DNA of 64,000 nt. Source: Silvimonas iriomotensis (GTDB lineage Bacteria; Pseudomonadota; Gammaproteobacteria; Burkholderiales; Chitinibacteraceae). The DNA lies in NCBI RefSeq assembly GCF_014645535.1, contig NZ_BMLX01000002.1, forward strand, positions 859,021 through 923,020. The letters run 5' to 3'. The stretch's first letter is position 1. Each line of letters starts with the position of its first letter. Below are positions 53,523-61,700 of this stretch, piece after piece. Both the position numbers and the translations under genes were made by a program. The notes under the pieces were generated by a model. That model did not search any database, was not told where the DNA came from, and saw nothing but the letters and a program-made list of their open reading frames with translations.

Positions 53523-53948
53523 CGGCGAACCATTCAAGGCGGCAACAGGTCGCGGCGTCCAGCCTTGGCTATGTCATCACAGGCAGCAAAGTCACTGTGA
53601 TTGAACGCGAGCAGTTGCGTTTGATTGCGCTTCAAGACTGACTGGATTCAAGCGATTTCACGCGTTCAGATAGCTTATCAAGTTCGCTTTGCAATGCGCA
53701 CTTCACTCGTCAATTTGTCAGGGAGTGTCCGGCAGCTTTTCGGCCGAAGCAGTCTTACACACGCGCAGCTCTGAGTGTCTGCTCTGAGTTGGGTATCCGA
53801 CTTTTACATGGGGCCTGGGTGGAGCATTCGTCCCGAGGGCCATGAACAGGCTGCAGCGTGCAGGCGGAAGTTTGCCACTGAACACGGGGCGGTCCAGTTG
53901 GGATATCTTTAGTAATCACCTGGGCAAAACAGAGACTGGTCAACTGTC
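53523..53948. other. Intergenic region
   Basis: About 425 bases with no credible gene. A copy of the degenerate motif (53725-53754) reads TGTCCGGCAGCTTTTCGGCC then GAAGCAGTC, similar to those near 32264, 40207 and 54303. Confidence 0.5.
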
Positions 53949-54227
53949 ATGCAGCTTGAAGAATTTACCAAGGGTTGGGAGCCGGTTCATGTCGGACTAG
54001 AGGGGGCGGCACTCTCCATTGCCGGTATCAATCCATGGTTACACGCACTTACTTGGCATATGGTTCAGGAGCTACACATCGTTGTTCCTCATCCCTCATA
54101 CCCACAACAGCGTCATAGGGCTTGGGTCTACGAGGTTTCCACGGGTAATAAAACGATCCGCTTTGCCGCCACGGAGCTTTCCAACGGTGTGTGGGGGTTT
54201 TATGTTCCGAGCCAAGCCGCTGTATGA
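53949..54227 (+). CDS. Conserved hypothetical protein, 92 residues
   Basis: The sequence, e.g. 'WEPVHVGLEGAALSIAGINP' then 'ALTWHMVQELHIVVPHPSYP' and 'FAATELSNGVWGFYVPS', has the feel of a compact globular protein and is reminiscent of small hypothetical proteins of betaproteobacteria. There is no signal peptide, known domain or ribosome site. It is monocistronic, flanked by gene-free stretches with degenerate repeats. Its function is unknown; an immunity-type protein is one possibility given its size and setting. Confidence 0.6.
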   Translation: MQLEEFTKGWEPVHVGLEGAALSIAGINPWLHALTWHMVQELHIVVPHPSYPQQRHRAWVYEVSTGNKTIRFAATELSNGVWGFYVPSQAAV

Positions 54228-54573
54228 ATTGATCCTGCTTTTGTAGACGCGCTCAGGCGCCGCTTTGGTACGCAAAGCAGCCAGCGCTACCGTAGGCTCT
54301 TAAGGTCCGCTCAGGCCGATAAGCAGCCGTACCGCTGCCAGGCTGGCTGCAAATCGGCAAGCCTGTGTAAAACACAAATACGCAGAGCAGCGAACCACTG
54401 CGTGTCTTTATCTGGCCTGATACCCAGGCCGTCCCGCTGCTTGAGGGCGGTGTGGTCCGCCTTCCAGTTGATAGTTTTATAGCGGGCGGGGGCAGGTTTG
54501 CTTATGGCTGCCCTGTGCCACGCTGGCGGCTACGCGTCAGGGTCGCCTGGTTTATACAGCAACGCCGCGCGTA
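54228..54573. other. Intergenic region with degenerate repeat
   Basis: About 346 bases. 54303-54330 carries another copy of the motif (AGGTCCGCTCAGGCCGATAA then GCAGCCGT). No gene, terminator or promoter is convincing. Confidence 0.5.
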
Positions 54574-56277
54574 TCAACCCAGCGGCGGCGTTCGTGGCGG
54601 GACCAGACGTTTGCTGCCGGTTGCCTCGTAGGCAGCGGCGAAGCGCAGCAGGTTGTTGTCGTCATAGGCACGACCGGCAAAGGTCAGGCCCACCGGCATG
54701 CCAATGTCAGCCATCACCCCCATCGGCACGGTCACCGTAGGCACGCCCAGGTGGCGGATGGCCAGGTTGCCGTTGGCGACCCAGACGCCGTTGCTCCAGG
54801 CGATGTCGGCCGAGGCCGGGTTGACGTCTGCGTCTGCCGGGCCGACGTCGGCCACGGTGGGGAACAGCACGGCGTCGAGTTTGAGCTCGTCCATCCAGTC
54901 TTCCAGATCCAGCTTGCGGGTCTTCTCCAGGCCGCGCAGCCCGTCCTGCAGGCTCCCAATCTGGTCCCAGCTCTTCAGGCCGCGCCTGGCCATGTTGACG
55001 TACTCGTGCATGCCGGCGGCCAGGTCGTCCTCGCGGTTCGGCAGCGTGCCCGGGTCGTGCGGGAAGATCAGCGGTCCGTTGACGTCGGCAAGTTTGTTCA
55101 GTTTCGGGTCGCCGTTGGCGCGCAGGAAGTCGTCGAAGGCCCAGCCGGACAACGCCCACAACTCATCTTTGAGGAATTCCGGCGAGACGATGCCGCGGTT
55201 GAACAAGGTCGGCGCGCCAGGGCGGTCACCTTCACAGTTGGAGACCAGCGGAAAATCCACTTCCAGCACTTTTGCGCCGGCCGCTTCCAGTGCGCGACGT
55301 GCGGCTTCCCAAAGGTCGATCACCGAAGCGCGGGTGTTGATGCGCTGGCCAGTCGGGCCGCCAATGCCAGGCTTTTCGCTGGTGCCGGCCAGTTCATCCT
55401 TGTTGATGTACATGCGTGGCACCCCGAGGCGCTTACCCTTGAGTGTGTCGGCTTGGGCCGCGAGGTCACGGTAAGAGGCCGGGCGTACCGCCGAGGCCTT
55501 GGGAATGTCCACCCATGGCTGCAGGCGCCACAGGTCGCCGCGGTTGTCCGGGTCGTCTGCGACCACGACTTCAAGCACTTCGAACAGATCGGCCATGGTA
55601 CGGGCGTACGGCACCACGACGTCCATGGTGGGCGTCAATGGCCAGTTGCCGCGCACCGAAATCACGCCGCGCGAAGGGGTGTAGGCGCACAGGCCGTTGT
55701 TCGACGCCGGGCCCCGGCCACTGGACCACGTCTCTTCAGCCAGGCCGAAGGCGCAGAAGCTGGCGGCTGTGGCCGTGCCAGCCCCGTTGGAGGAGCCGGA
55801 GGCGAACGGCGTGGTAAGGTATCTGGCACTGTATGGGCTTTCGGCGCGACCGTAGACACCGCGCTGCATGCCGCCATTGGCCATCGGCGGCATGTTGGTC
55901 TTGCCCATGCAGATGGCACCGGCGGCGCGCAGGCGCTCGATGGTGAACGCATCGCGCCAGGCGACCAGATCCTTGAAGGCCGGGCTGCCGGATGCGGCGG
56001 TAAGACCCTTCACCAGGTAGCTGTCTTTGGCGGTATAGGGAATGCCGTCCAGCGGGCTGAGTATCTCGCCACGGGCACGGCGGGCGTCGGAAGCCTCGGC
56101 TTCCTTGAGCGCGTCGGGGTTGGGCACCACCACCGCATTCAGTCGGGTCTCCGTCTCGGGACCGTCGTAGGCATCGATCCGTGCGAAATAGGCTTTGACC
56201 AGTTCGACCGACGTCGCCCGGCCGGATTCGAGTGCTTCTCGCAGCTCGGCAATGGAAACCTCGGTAACCTCGATCAT
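54574..56277 (-). CDS. Amidase-signature-family hydrolase
   Basis: A 567-residue protein, CAGGAG before the ATG. The catalytic Lys is in 'IPYTAKDSYLVKGL'; the cis-Ser motif is 'GSSNGAG', and the nucleophilic Ser in 'AEETWSSGRGPASNNGL', a variant of the family motif with an unusual WSSGR in place of the common GGS. This variant is found in a defined amidase clade with normal spacing, so it is probably active. It has no signal peptide and hydrolyses an unknown amide. It is monocistronic, 404 bp from GlxA. Its codon choice looks more GC-biased than its neighbours, which suggests recent transfer. Confidence 0.88.
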   Translation of the reverse strand: MIEVTEVSIAELREALESGRATSVELVKAYFARIDAYDGPETETRLNAVVVPNPDALKEAEASDARRARGEILSPLDGIPYTAKDSYLVKGLTAASGSPAFKDLVAWRDAFTIERLRAAGAICMGKTNMPPMANGGMQRGVYGRAESPYSARYLTTPFASGSSNGAGTATAASFCAFGLAEETWSSGRGPASNNGLCAYTPSRGVISVRGNWPLTPTMDVVVPYARTMADLFEVLEVVVADDPDNRGDLWRLQPWVDIPKASAVRPASYRDLAAQADTLKGKRLGVPRMYINKDELAGTSEKPGIGGPTGQRINTRASVIDLWEAARRALEAAGAKVLEVDFPLVSNCEGDRPGAPTLFNRGIVSPEFLKDELWALSGWAFDDFLRANGDPKLNKLADVNGPLIFPHDPGTLPNREDDLAAGMHEYVNMARRGLKSWDQIGSLQDGLRGLEKTRKLDLEDWMDELKLDAVLFPTVADVGPADADVNPASADIAWSNGVWVANGNLAIRHLGVPTVTVPMGVMADIGMPVGLTFAGRAYDDNNLLRFAAAYEATGSKRLVPPRTPPLG

Positions 56278-56681
56278 CTTGTTATCTCCTGCAGGCAGGT
56301 GAAGGTTTTATTAGCCTGCAAACCCTGGCGGCGAACGAATCGTGTGGCGGTGCGATGTTGCATCAATCAGCCGGCATCCGGCGTAACGCCATGCCTCGCA
56401 CCGGATTATGCAACACGCATCGTCAGCGGGGTATCCAGCACCGTGAACCGGTTCAGCATTGCTGAGCACACCTGCAGTCAGGCCCGCTGACGTTCAAAAT
56501 CCCGTGTACTCCACCGGTCTTCCAGCAATTTGAAGCAATGACGTATTGGCGCCATTCCACAGGGATTCCACCCATTTTTCATCGGGACGGGATTTCTGGG
56601 GAGGATCACGCCAGGCCATGTTTACGCGACTGGCGAAATGACGGACAACTTTAAACGCCCCCCCCTGCAAGAGAACCTTGC
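56278..56681. other. Intergenic region
   Basis: About 400 bases between the amidase start and the GlxA stop, both on the - strand. A 63-residue - strand frame at 56494-56685 starts 'MSKVLLQGGAFKVVRHF', overlaps the GlxA stop and resembles no family I know. It may be a remnant. No terminator is visible. Confidence 0.4.
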
Positions 56682-57674
56682 TCACAGCGAGATCGAAGCG
56701 CCTCCAGACGCCCGTTGTATCGACTGCGGCGGCTGCCCAAAGGCGCGCAGGAATGACTGTCGCATTCGCTCGCGATCGCCAAAGCCGGTCTCGCGGGCAA
56801 TCACCTCGATAGGATGTCGGGTCGTTTCCATCATCAGCCGGGCAGCCTCTACCCGGAGGCGCTCGACCGCTTTGGCGGGAGACTGGCCGGTTTCTTCCCG
56901 GAATACCCGGCTGAACTGGCGTGGGCTGAGCCGTGCAATGTCAGCCAGCGTCTCCACGGACAGGTCGCCGCCAAGGTTCTCTTTTGCATAAGCCAGAGCC
57001 ATCTGGACCCGGTCAGACTTTGCATCCAGCTCCAGCAATGCCGAAAACTGGGACTGCCCGCCACCACGGCGCTGGTACACCACCAGCTTGCGCGCGATCA
57101 TGCGCGCCATCTCCAGCCCGAAGTCGTTTTCCACAATGGCGAGCGCAAGATCGACCCCGGCGGTCATGCCGGCGGAAGTCCAGAACTGTCCGTCATTCAC
57201 AAAGATGCGGTCTTCATCGAGCAACACGGCGGGATACTGCTTTTTGAAGTTCTGCGCGTGAAACCAGTGGGTAGTCGCACGCTTGCCATCCAGCAAGCCC
57301 GCAGCGGCCAGCACAAACGCCCCGGTACAAATGGCCGCAACGCGCCGGCTCTGGTTGGGTGCATTGCGGACGTAGTCCAGCAAGCTATCTGGGGGAAGAT
57401 CGCAGTTGTTGTCGCCCGCCACGATCAGCGTGTCGTAGTTAGCGTCCCGCAGCCGGTCCGTATTGATGGAAAAGCTCTGGGAGGTCATGACAGGCCCGCC
57501 TGCTTCAGACACCACGCGGAACTGATAAACCCGCTCCCCGCGCGACAGATTGGCGTACTCGAAGACGCTCGCGACGGCCAGTGCAAGTGACTGAAAGCCT
57601 GGGTAAACCACAAGTCCGACGGAGTGCATGGTTGTGCCGCCACATATGTCTCGATTCATTGAATATATCATCAT
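56682..57674 (-). CDS. GlxA-family regulator (DJ-1/PfpI-like plus AraC)
   Basis: A 330-residue protein (an ATG at 57629 is an alternative start). The N-terminal DJ-1/PfpI-like domain (about residues 16-185) has 'YDTLIVAGDNNCDLPPDSLL' and 'VAAICTGAFVLAAAGLLDGK' with the Cys at the nucleophile elbow. The AraC domain follows with 'DLSVETLADIARLSPRQFSR' and 'FREETGQSPAKAVERLRVEA', then a second helix-turn-helix 'PIEVIARETGFGDRERMRQS'. It is divergent from an SDR, which is the likely target. The ligand is unknown. Confidence 0.9.
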   Translation of the reverse strand: MMIYSMNRDICGGTTMHSVGLVVYPGFQSLALAVASVFEYANLSRGERVYQFRVVSEAGGPVMTSQSFSINTDRLRDANYDTLIVAGDNNCDLPPDSLLDYVRNAPNQSRRVAAICTGAFVLAAAGLLDGKRATTHWFHAQNFKKQYPAVLLDEDRIFVNDGQFWTSAGMTAGVDLALAIVENDFGLEMARMIARKLVVYQRRGGGQSQFSALLELDAKSDRVQMALAYAKENLGGDLSVETLADIARLSPRQFSRVFREETGQSPAKAVERLRVEAARLMMETTRHPIEVIARETGFGDRERMRQSFLRAFGQPPQSIQRASGGASISL

Positions 57675-57911
57675 GAAGACAAACCTGCCGGCGCTTTTGT
57701 CTCCTTGCTGCTACTCCATAATTTGATAGGATTTCCAGTATTCACAACGATTTAATCTGGATCACGAGGCCCCTATCAGACCCAAAAGACAAGAACCGCC
57801 AATGTCCTTAAACATTGCATATACGTCATTGAAGATATCCCATGACGTTGCCAGAATTGCCCTCAGTTCCTGACATCCCGTCGGGTAAACATCACAAGAG
57901 GGAAACCCGTC

Positions 57912-58727
57912 ATGACCAACCCAACGACATCTACCAAAGGCACCGCGCTCATCACTGGCGCATCCACCGGCATCGGCGCCGTGTATGCAGATCGCCTGAG
58001 CAAACAGGGCTATGACCTCATCCTGGTCGCCCGCAATGCAGCGCGCCTGAATGCGCTGGCATCACGCCTGGCCGCCGAAACGGGGCGCTCAATCCGGACC
58101 ATGGCTGCCGATCTCAACGACAAAGCCGCGCTGGCGCAGGTTGAGAGCGTGCTGCGTGAGGACCAAAGCATCACCATGCTGGTCAACAACGCAGGTGTCG
58201 GCTCGGTGGCCTCGGTCCTCAACGGCAACGTCGACGAGATGGAGTCGATGATCCATCTGAACATTACGGCGCTGACGCGCCTGGCCTACGCGGTCGCGCC
58301 GGCGTTTGCCGCCCGGGGCGCCGGCACCATCATCAACATCAGCTCTGTGGTCGGGATCGCGGTTGAACTCCTGAACGGGGTGTACAGCGCCTCTAAATCT
58401 TATGTATTGAGCTTTGGTCATGCGCTGCAGCGTGATCTTGCGGATAAAGGTGTGCGCATCCAGACCGTGCTGCCGGCGGCGACCGCCACTAAATTCTGGG
58501 ATGTGGCGGGCTACGCCAAACAAAAAGAAGCCGCCAGTACCATGACCGCCGAAGACCTGGTGGACGCTGCCTTGGCTGGCCTTGATCAGGGCGAACTGGT
58601 GACGATCCCGACACTGCACGACGGTGACGACTGGGCACGCTGGGAAGCGGATCGCCGCACTCTGGCGCCAAAATTCGCCAACGCCATACCCGCTCCGCGC
58701 TATGGCATTGCAAGCAGCAAAGCCTGA
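57912..58727 (+). CDS. Short-chain dehydrogenase/reductase
   Basis: A 271-residue SDR with GAGGGAAA upstream of ATG 57912. 'TALITGASTGIGAVYADRLS' is the coenzyme motif, 'LVNNAGVGSVASVL' follows, the catalytic Ser is in 'IINISSVVG' and Tyr/Lys in 'YSASKSYV'. It resembles the SDR subgroup that reduces ketones in detoxification. It is monocistronic and ends in a strong terminator. A GlxA/AraC regulator is read divergently 237 bp away. Confidence 0.92.
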   Translation: MTNPTTSTKGTALITGASTGIGAVYADRLSKQGYDLILVARNAARLNALASRLAAETGRSIRTMAADLNDKAALAQVESVLREDQSITMLVNNAGVGSVASVLNGNVDEMESMIHLNITALTRLAYAVAPAFAARGAGTIINISSVVGIAVELLNGVYSASKSYVLSFGHALQRDLADKGVRIQTVLPAATATKFWDVAGYAKQKEAASTMTAEDLVDAALAGLDQGELVTIPTLHDGDDWARWEADRRTLAPKFANAIPAPRYGIASSKA

Positions 58728-58760
58728 GCCTGCTGCAATTCACGCAGGCCCGCAGCATAG

Positions 58761-58785
58761 AAAAAGCCCTCATTCGAGGGCTTTT
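58761..58785. terminator. Bidirectional Rho-independent terminator
   Basis: AAAAAGCCCTC, loop ATTC, GAGGGCTTTTT. It serves the SDR and, from the other side, the hypothetical gene ending at 58894. Confidence 0.93.
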
Positions 58786-58893
58786 TCATTTCATCGCCCT
58801 CCGCCAACTACTCCGGGCATCTACTACAGCAAGCGTACAAGCCGAATCCCAAGCCCTTGCCGCGAAACCAGCGCTCAAGTGATGCCCAACGAT

Positions 58894-59400
58894 TCAGCAA
58901 AACACGACTGCGCCATTGGCCGCCCCATATTCAAAGGCTTTTTTCCACTCCAGGTAGAGTGCATACCAGTCATCGGTTGGACACCAGTATCTGGCTTTGT
59001 GTTCAAAGGCCGCAAAGTCTGCTGCCAGTTTTCTGGAGATCGCAGTACCAATCACGCCTTCGGCATCACTGAAATGAATCAACTCCCAGAAAGGTCCGCT
59101 GGTCGCATTCCAGGCCCCCTGGGCATGGCTCGGCGCCTGACTCTGCCCTCCCGGCGCGGCTACTGCCGGGTAACCGGCAATCCTGGCCAATTGCTCTCGC
59201 CACCAGTTGTACCAGCTATAACTTCCCGCCCGGAACTCAACACTATCCTGCGCTTCGTAAAGTGAACTCTCGTCAATATCATCCGCCCGCCCGGCAAAAT
59301 CCGGGTTTTTATAGAAGGCGATCAGCTCATCACCGTCATCATCATCGCTCCGCTTCTTGACCGCGTGCAGCGCTTTGTAAGCAAAAATATCCAGGCCCAT
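58894..59400 (-). CDS. Conserved hypothetical protein, 168 residues
   Basis: The protein opens 'MGLDIFAYKALHAV' and contains 'SVEFRAGSYSWYNWWREQLA', 'NATSGPFWELIHFSDAEGVI' and 'WYALYLEWKKAFEYGA'. Tryptophan and tyrosine are plentiful. It resembles a family of small cytosolic proteins of unknown function, some in phage or accessory regions. No signal peptide, domain or partner gene is visible. It is divergent from nothing and lies 110 bp from the TAXI gene on the same strand. Confidence 0.65.
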   Translation of the reverse strand: MGLDIFAYKALHAVKKRSDDDDGDELIAFYKNPDFAGRADDIDESSLYEAQDSVEFRAGSYSWYNWWREQLARIAGYPAVAAPGGQSQAPSHAQGAWNATSGPFWELIHFSDAEGVIGTAISRKLAADFAAFEHKARYWCPTDDWYALYLEWKKAFEYGAANGAVVFC

Positions 59401-59510
59401 CGTGCCTTCCCTGGTGTGTAGATTAAGTACATCAACGCGGTTACTGCGCGGTCTCGACTTTAGTCTGGAGGTACTAGACCAGCGTTTGTTCGGCGGACCA
59501 GAGTATGCGC

Positions 59511-60854
59511 TCAGAAGTGCTGCGAATGTTCGCCAGTCAGACGTGCCCGGACAAAACCAACATGTTCACGCAACACGTAAAAGCCATCGGCATACGCCAG
59601 CGGCATTTTGATACGGTTGATATTCTCTTCAATATGGTCCAGTTCCTTGATCAGTTCTTCGCGTTTTTCTGGCGCGACTGACCCCAGCGCTTCTCGCTCG
59701 ATGGCAATCAGCAAGCCATACCAGCGGTATATTCGCGAGCGTACCCGCCAGCGGTAAATCGCAGGCAACAGCCGCAGCGTCGGAAAAACCAGCACCGCCA
59801 ACGGGATGAGCAGCACTAGCGTGCGGTCAAGCAAGCTGGCGGCCCAGAATGGCAAATTCCGGTACAACAGGTTTTTGCCCGAATGGTAATAACGCGCCGC
59901 GTCTTCGCTGATGCGGTATTCATGTTCGATCGGGCTGGGGAATTCACCACTGTGTTGCAGCAAGCTGCCAGGGCCATGTACTTCTTGCGCGGCCTCGATC
60001 AACAAGTCTGAAATGGCCGGATGCAGATTGGGCCGTGCGACCAACTCGACCATGGGGCTGATCAAATGTACGGTAGCGGGCGGCTGATTGCGGCCCAGAT
60101 CAAGCACACCGGGTGGCAGATCAATCTGGTTCAAATACGGAAACAAGCGCGTATAGGCCGCTGCTTGCTCAAAACTCATGGCCTTCACCCCCGGAATTTG
60201 CAGTAGCCGCAGCATGAGCCCGCGTGTAGCAGAGTCACCATTGAAAAACGCGGCGTCGAGCTTGCCAATGGCGACCTGCCGCGCCGCCTCTTGACCGTCG
60301 AAAGGCAGCAGCGTGGTACCGTCGCCGGGTTCTATGCCATTCGCCTTCAGCAAATTCAGCGCGATAACCCGGGTGCCGCCACCTTCACGGCCGATGGCAA
60401 TGCGCTTGTCTCGCAACTGCGCCAGCCGGGTGACTTCCGGGCCACGATACAGCACCACAATCGGCGCATAAAACACGCTACCCAATGACATCAACGATGA
60501 AGTATCCAGCCCTTGCGCAACGCCGCCCTGGACCAGCGCCAGATCCACGTGTTGGTGCGGGTCAAGCAGCCGGTGCAGGTTTTGCAGGGAGCCATCTGAG
60601 GGCAGTACTTTAAGGGTGATGCCATTGCGCGCCAGAATCTTTTTATATTCTTCGGCAGCGGGTAAAAACGAGCCGTCAGGCGGGCCAGCGCTGATAACAA
60701 TGGTTTTGGGAGGTGCGGGTTCAAACAGCCACACCACCAGTACGATGGTCAGCATGCCCAAAAAAACGATCGCGCCCCAAAACCAGGCATGATCCCGCCA
60801 GACCGAGTAGGCGTGCGTTATATGCAAATCACGCGGTGAGTGGCGGCGAATCAT
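59511..60854 (-). CDS. TAXI-type TRAP binding protein with membrane anchors, orphan
   Basis: ATG 60854 gives 'MIRRHSPRDLHITH' and about 447 residues; an upstream ATG at 60914 is an alternative. A transmembrane helix ('WGAIVFLGMLTIVLVVWLF') replaces the cleaved signal. The TAXI fold follows: 'ISAGPPDGSFLPAAEEYKKI', 'LVQGGVAQG', 'IAIGREGGGTRVIALNLLKA'. A second segment ('LDRTLVLLIPLAVLVFPTL') and a charged cytosolic tail with a coiled-coil pattern close the protein. No TRAP permease (DctQM) is nearby, so it may be a sensor or use a remote permease. Confidence 0.82.
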   Translation of the reverse strand: MIRRHSPRDLHITHAYSVWRDHAWFWGAIVFLGMLTIVLVVWLFEPAPPKTIVISAGPPDGSFLPAAEEYKKILARNGITLKVLPSDGSLQNLHRLLDPHQHVDLALVQGGVAQGLDTSSLMSLGSVFYAPIVVLYRGPEVTRLAQLRDKRIAIGREGGGTRVIALNLLKANGIEPGDGTTLLPFDGQEAARQVAIGKLDAAFFNGDSATRGLMLRLLQIPGVKAMSFEQAAAYTRLFPYLNQIDLPPGVLDLGRNQPPATVHLISPMVELVARPNLHPAISDLLIEAAQEVHGPGSLLQHSGEFPSPIEHEYRISEDAARYYHSGKNLLYRNLPFWAASLLDRTLVLLIPLAVLVFPTLRLLPAIYRWRVRSRIYRWYGLLIAIEREALGSVAPEKREELIKELDHIEENINRIKMPLAYADGFYVLREHVGFVRARLTGEHSQHF

Positions 60855-61161
60855 CCGTGGAAATTCCAGGGGGCGACTCTGCAATTCTAGACTGGCCACC
60901 AGGAATAAGAGCACTGTTGAACGCGCATGCGAGGTTAAGGACGAGCCTCAGCGTGTTGCAGTGCCACCACCGGGAAACTAATACGGCGCTCTCGACTGGC
61001 CACGAAATGAAATGCGGACTCAGTCGAGGAAAGGATGCCGAGTTGTAAGTTGTCCAGCTGCCCTGTCGCAACGGTGTCAAACAACAGAGCAAAACTATGG
61101 CTGCGCTTTAAAAAGGAAGCCGTATCCCCCGGATGTGTTTTTAGCAATGTGTCGGCCAGAT
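60855..61161. other. Intergenic region, possible island remnant
   Basis: About 300 bases, partly in line with the decayed integrase. Short frames on both strands have no recognisable product. The truncated integrase frame ends at 61162. Confidence 0.4.
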
Positions 61162-61407
61162 TCAGGAAATGGCGTGCCGAAGCAGCTCCTCGGCTGAAGC
61201 CGATGACAAAGTCAGCGTGGGATAGTCACCAAATGCGGTCAATCCAGGCTTTCCGCTGGGTTTGGTGTACTTGAAACGCCAAGAACGGGTGCCGTTTTTC
61301 TTGACCAGAAGGTGCAAACCACCCCCGTCAAACAGAGAAAAATCCTTGTCTCGCGGGCGGGCGTTACGGCAGTCGGCGTCAGTCAGGGGCTTGGTTATAC
61401 GCGGCAT
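61162..61407 (-). pseudogene. Truncated P4-type site-specific integrase (N-terminal fragment)
   Basis: The - strand ATG at 61407 opens 'MPRITKPLTDADCRNARPRD' and continues 'DFSLFDGGGLHLLVKKNGTR', 'SWRFKYTKPSGKPGLTAFGD' and 'YPTLTLSSA', the N-terminal DUF4102/arm-binding domain of P4-like integrases. The frame then departs from the family after about 70 residues and stops at 82, against about 400 in intact members. The tyrosine-recombinase catalytic domain is gone. It reads in the same direction as, and lies just beyond the 3' end of, the tRNA-Leu gene, the classic position for an integrase of an element inserted in that tRNA. Confidence 0.85.
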
Positions 61408-61500
61408 AGGTATACGATTCTTTATCGAACCGAAGATATACCTAAGCGTATACCAATGAGTGTTGGATTTCCATGGTCGCTGTTGGACAGCGCTGGAAAC

Positions 61501-61539
61501 AAAAAACCCCAAAAGCGTTGATTCTTCTGGGGTTTTGAG
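61501..61539 (-). terminator. Terminator of tRNA-Leu (repeat copy 1)
   Basis: Read on the - strand, CTCAAAACCCCAGAAGAATC leads into a hairpin AAAACCCCA...TGGGGTTTT with TTTTTT after it. The same element, in weaker form, is repeated at 32219-32250. Confidence 0.8.
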
Positions 61540-61568
61540 CCTTCCTTGGACTTCCTTGGAAGGGAATC

Positions 61569-61653
61569 TGGTGCCCGAGGTCGGAATCGAACCGACACTC
61601 CTTTCGGAACCGGATTTTGAGTCCGGCGCGTCTACCAGTTCCACCACTCGGGC
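61569..61653 (-). tRNA. tRNA-Leu (anticodon CAA)
   Basis: Read on the - strand: acceptor GCCCGAG pairs with CTCGGGC, followed by discriminator A and an encoded CCA (61569-61571). The D arm contains GGTAGACGC and the anticodon loop CTCAAAA (anticodon CAA, reading UUG). A long variable arm (class II) and the T loop GGTTCGATTCC complete it. It is the leuX-type tRNA, a known integration site for P4-like elements, which fits the integrase fragment next to it. Confidence 0.96.
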
Positions 61654-61700
61654 AGGAGGCGGGATTATCAACCAGATGGTGTCCGGCTGGCAAGTGCTTG

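Noticed and set aside
60935-61147. A 70-codon - strand frame beside the integrase fragment.
   Set aside because: No ribosome site, no family resemblance, and it lies in decayed DNA.
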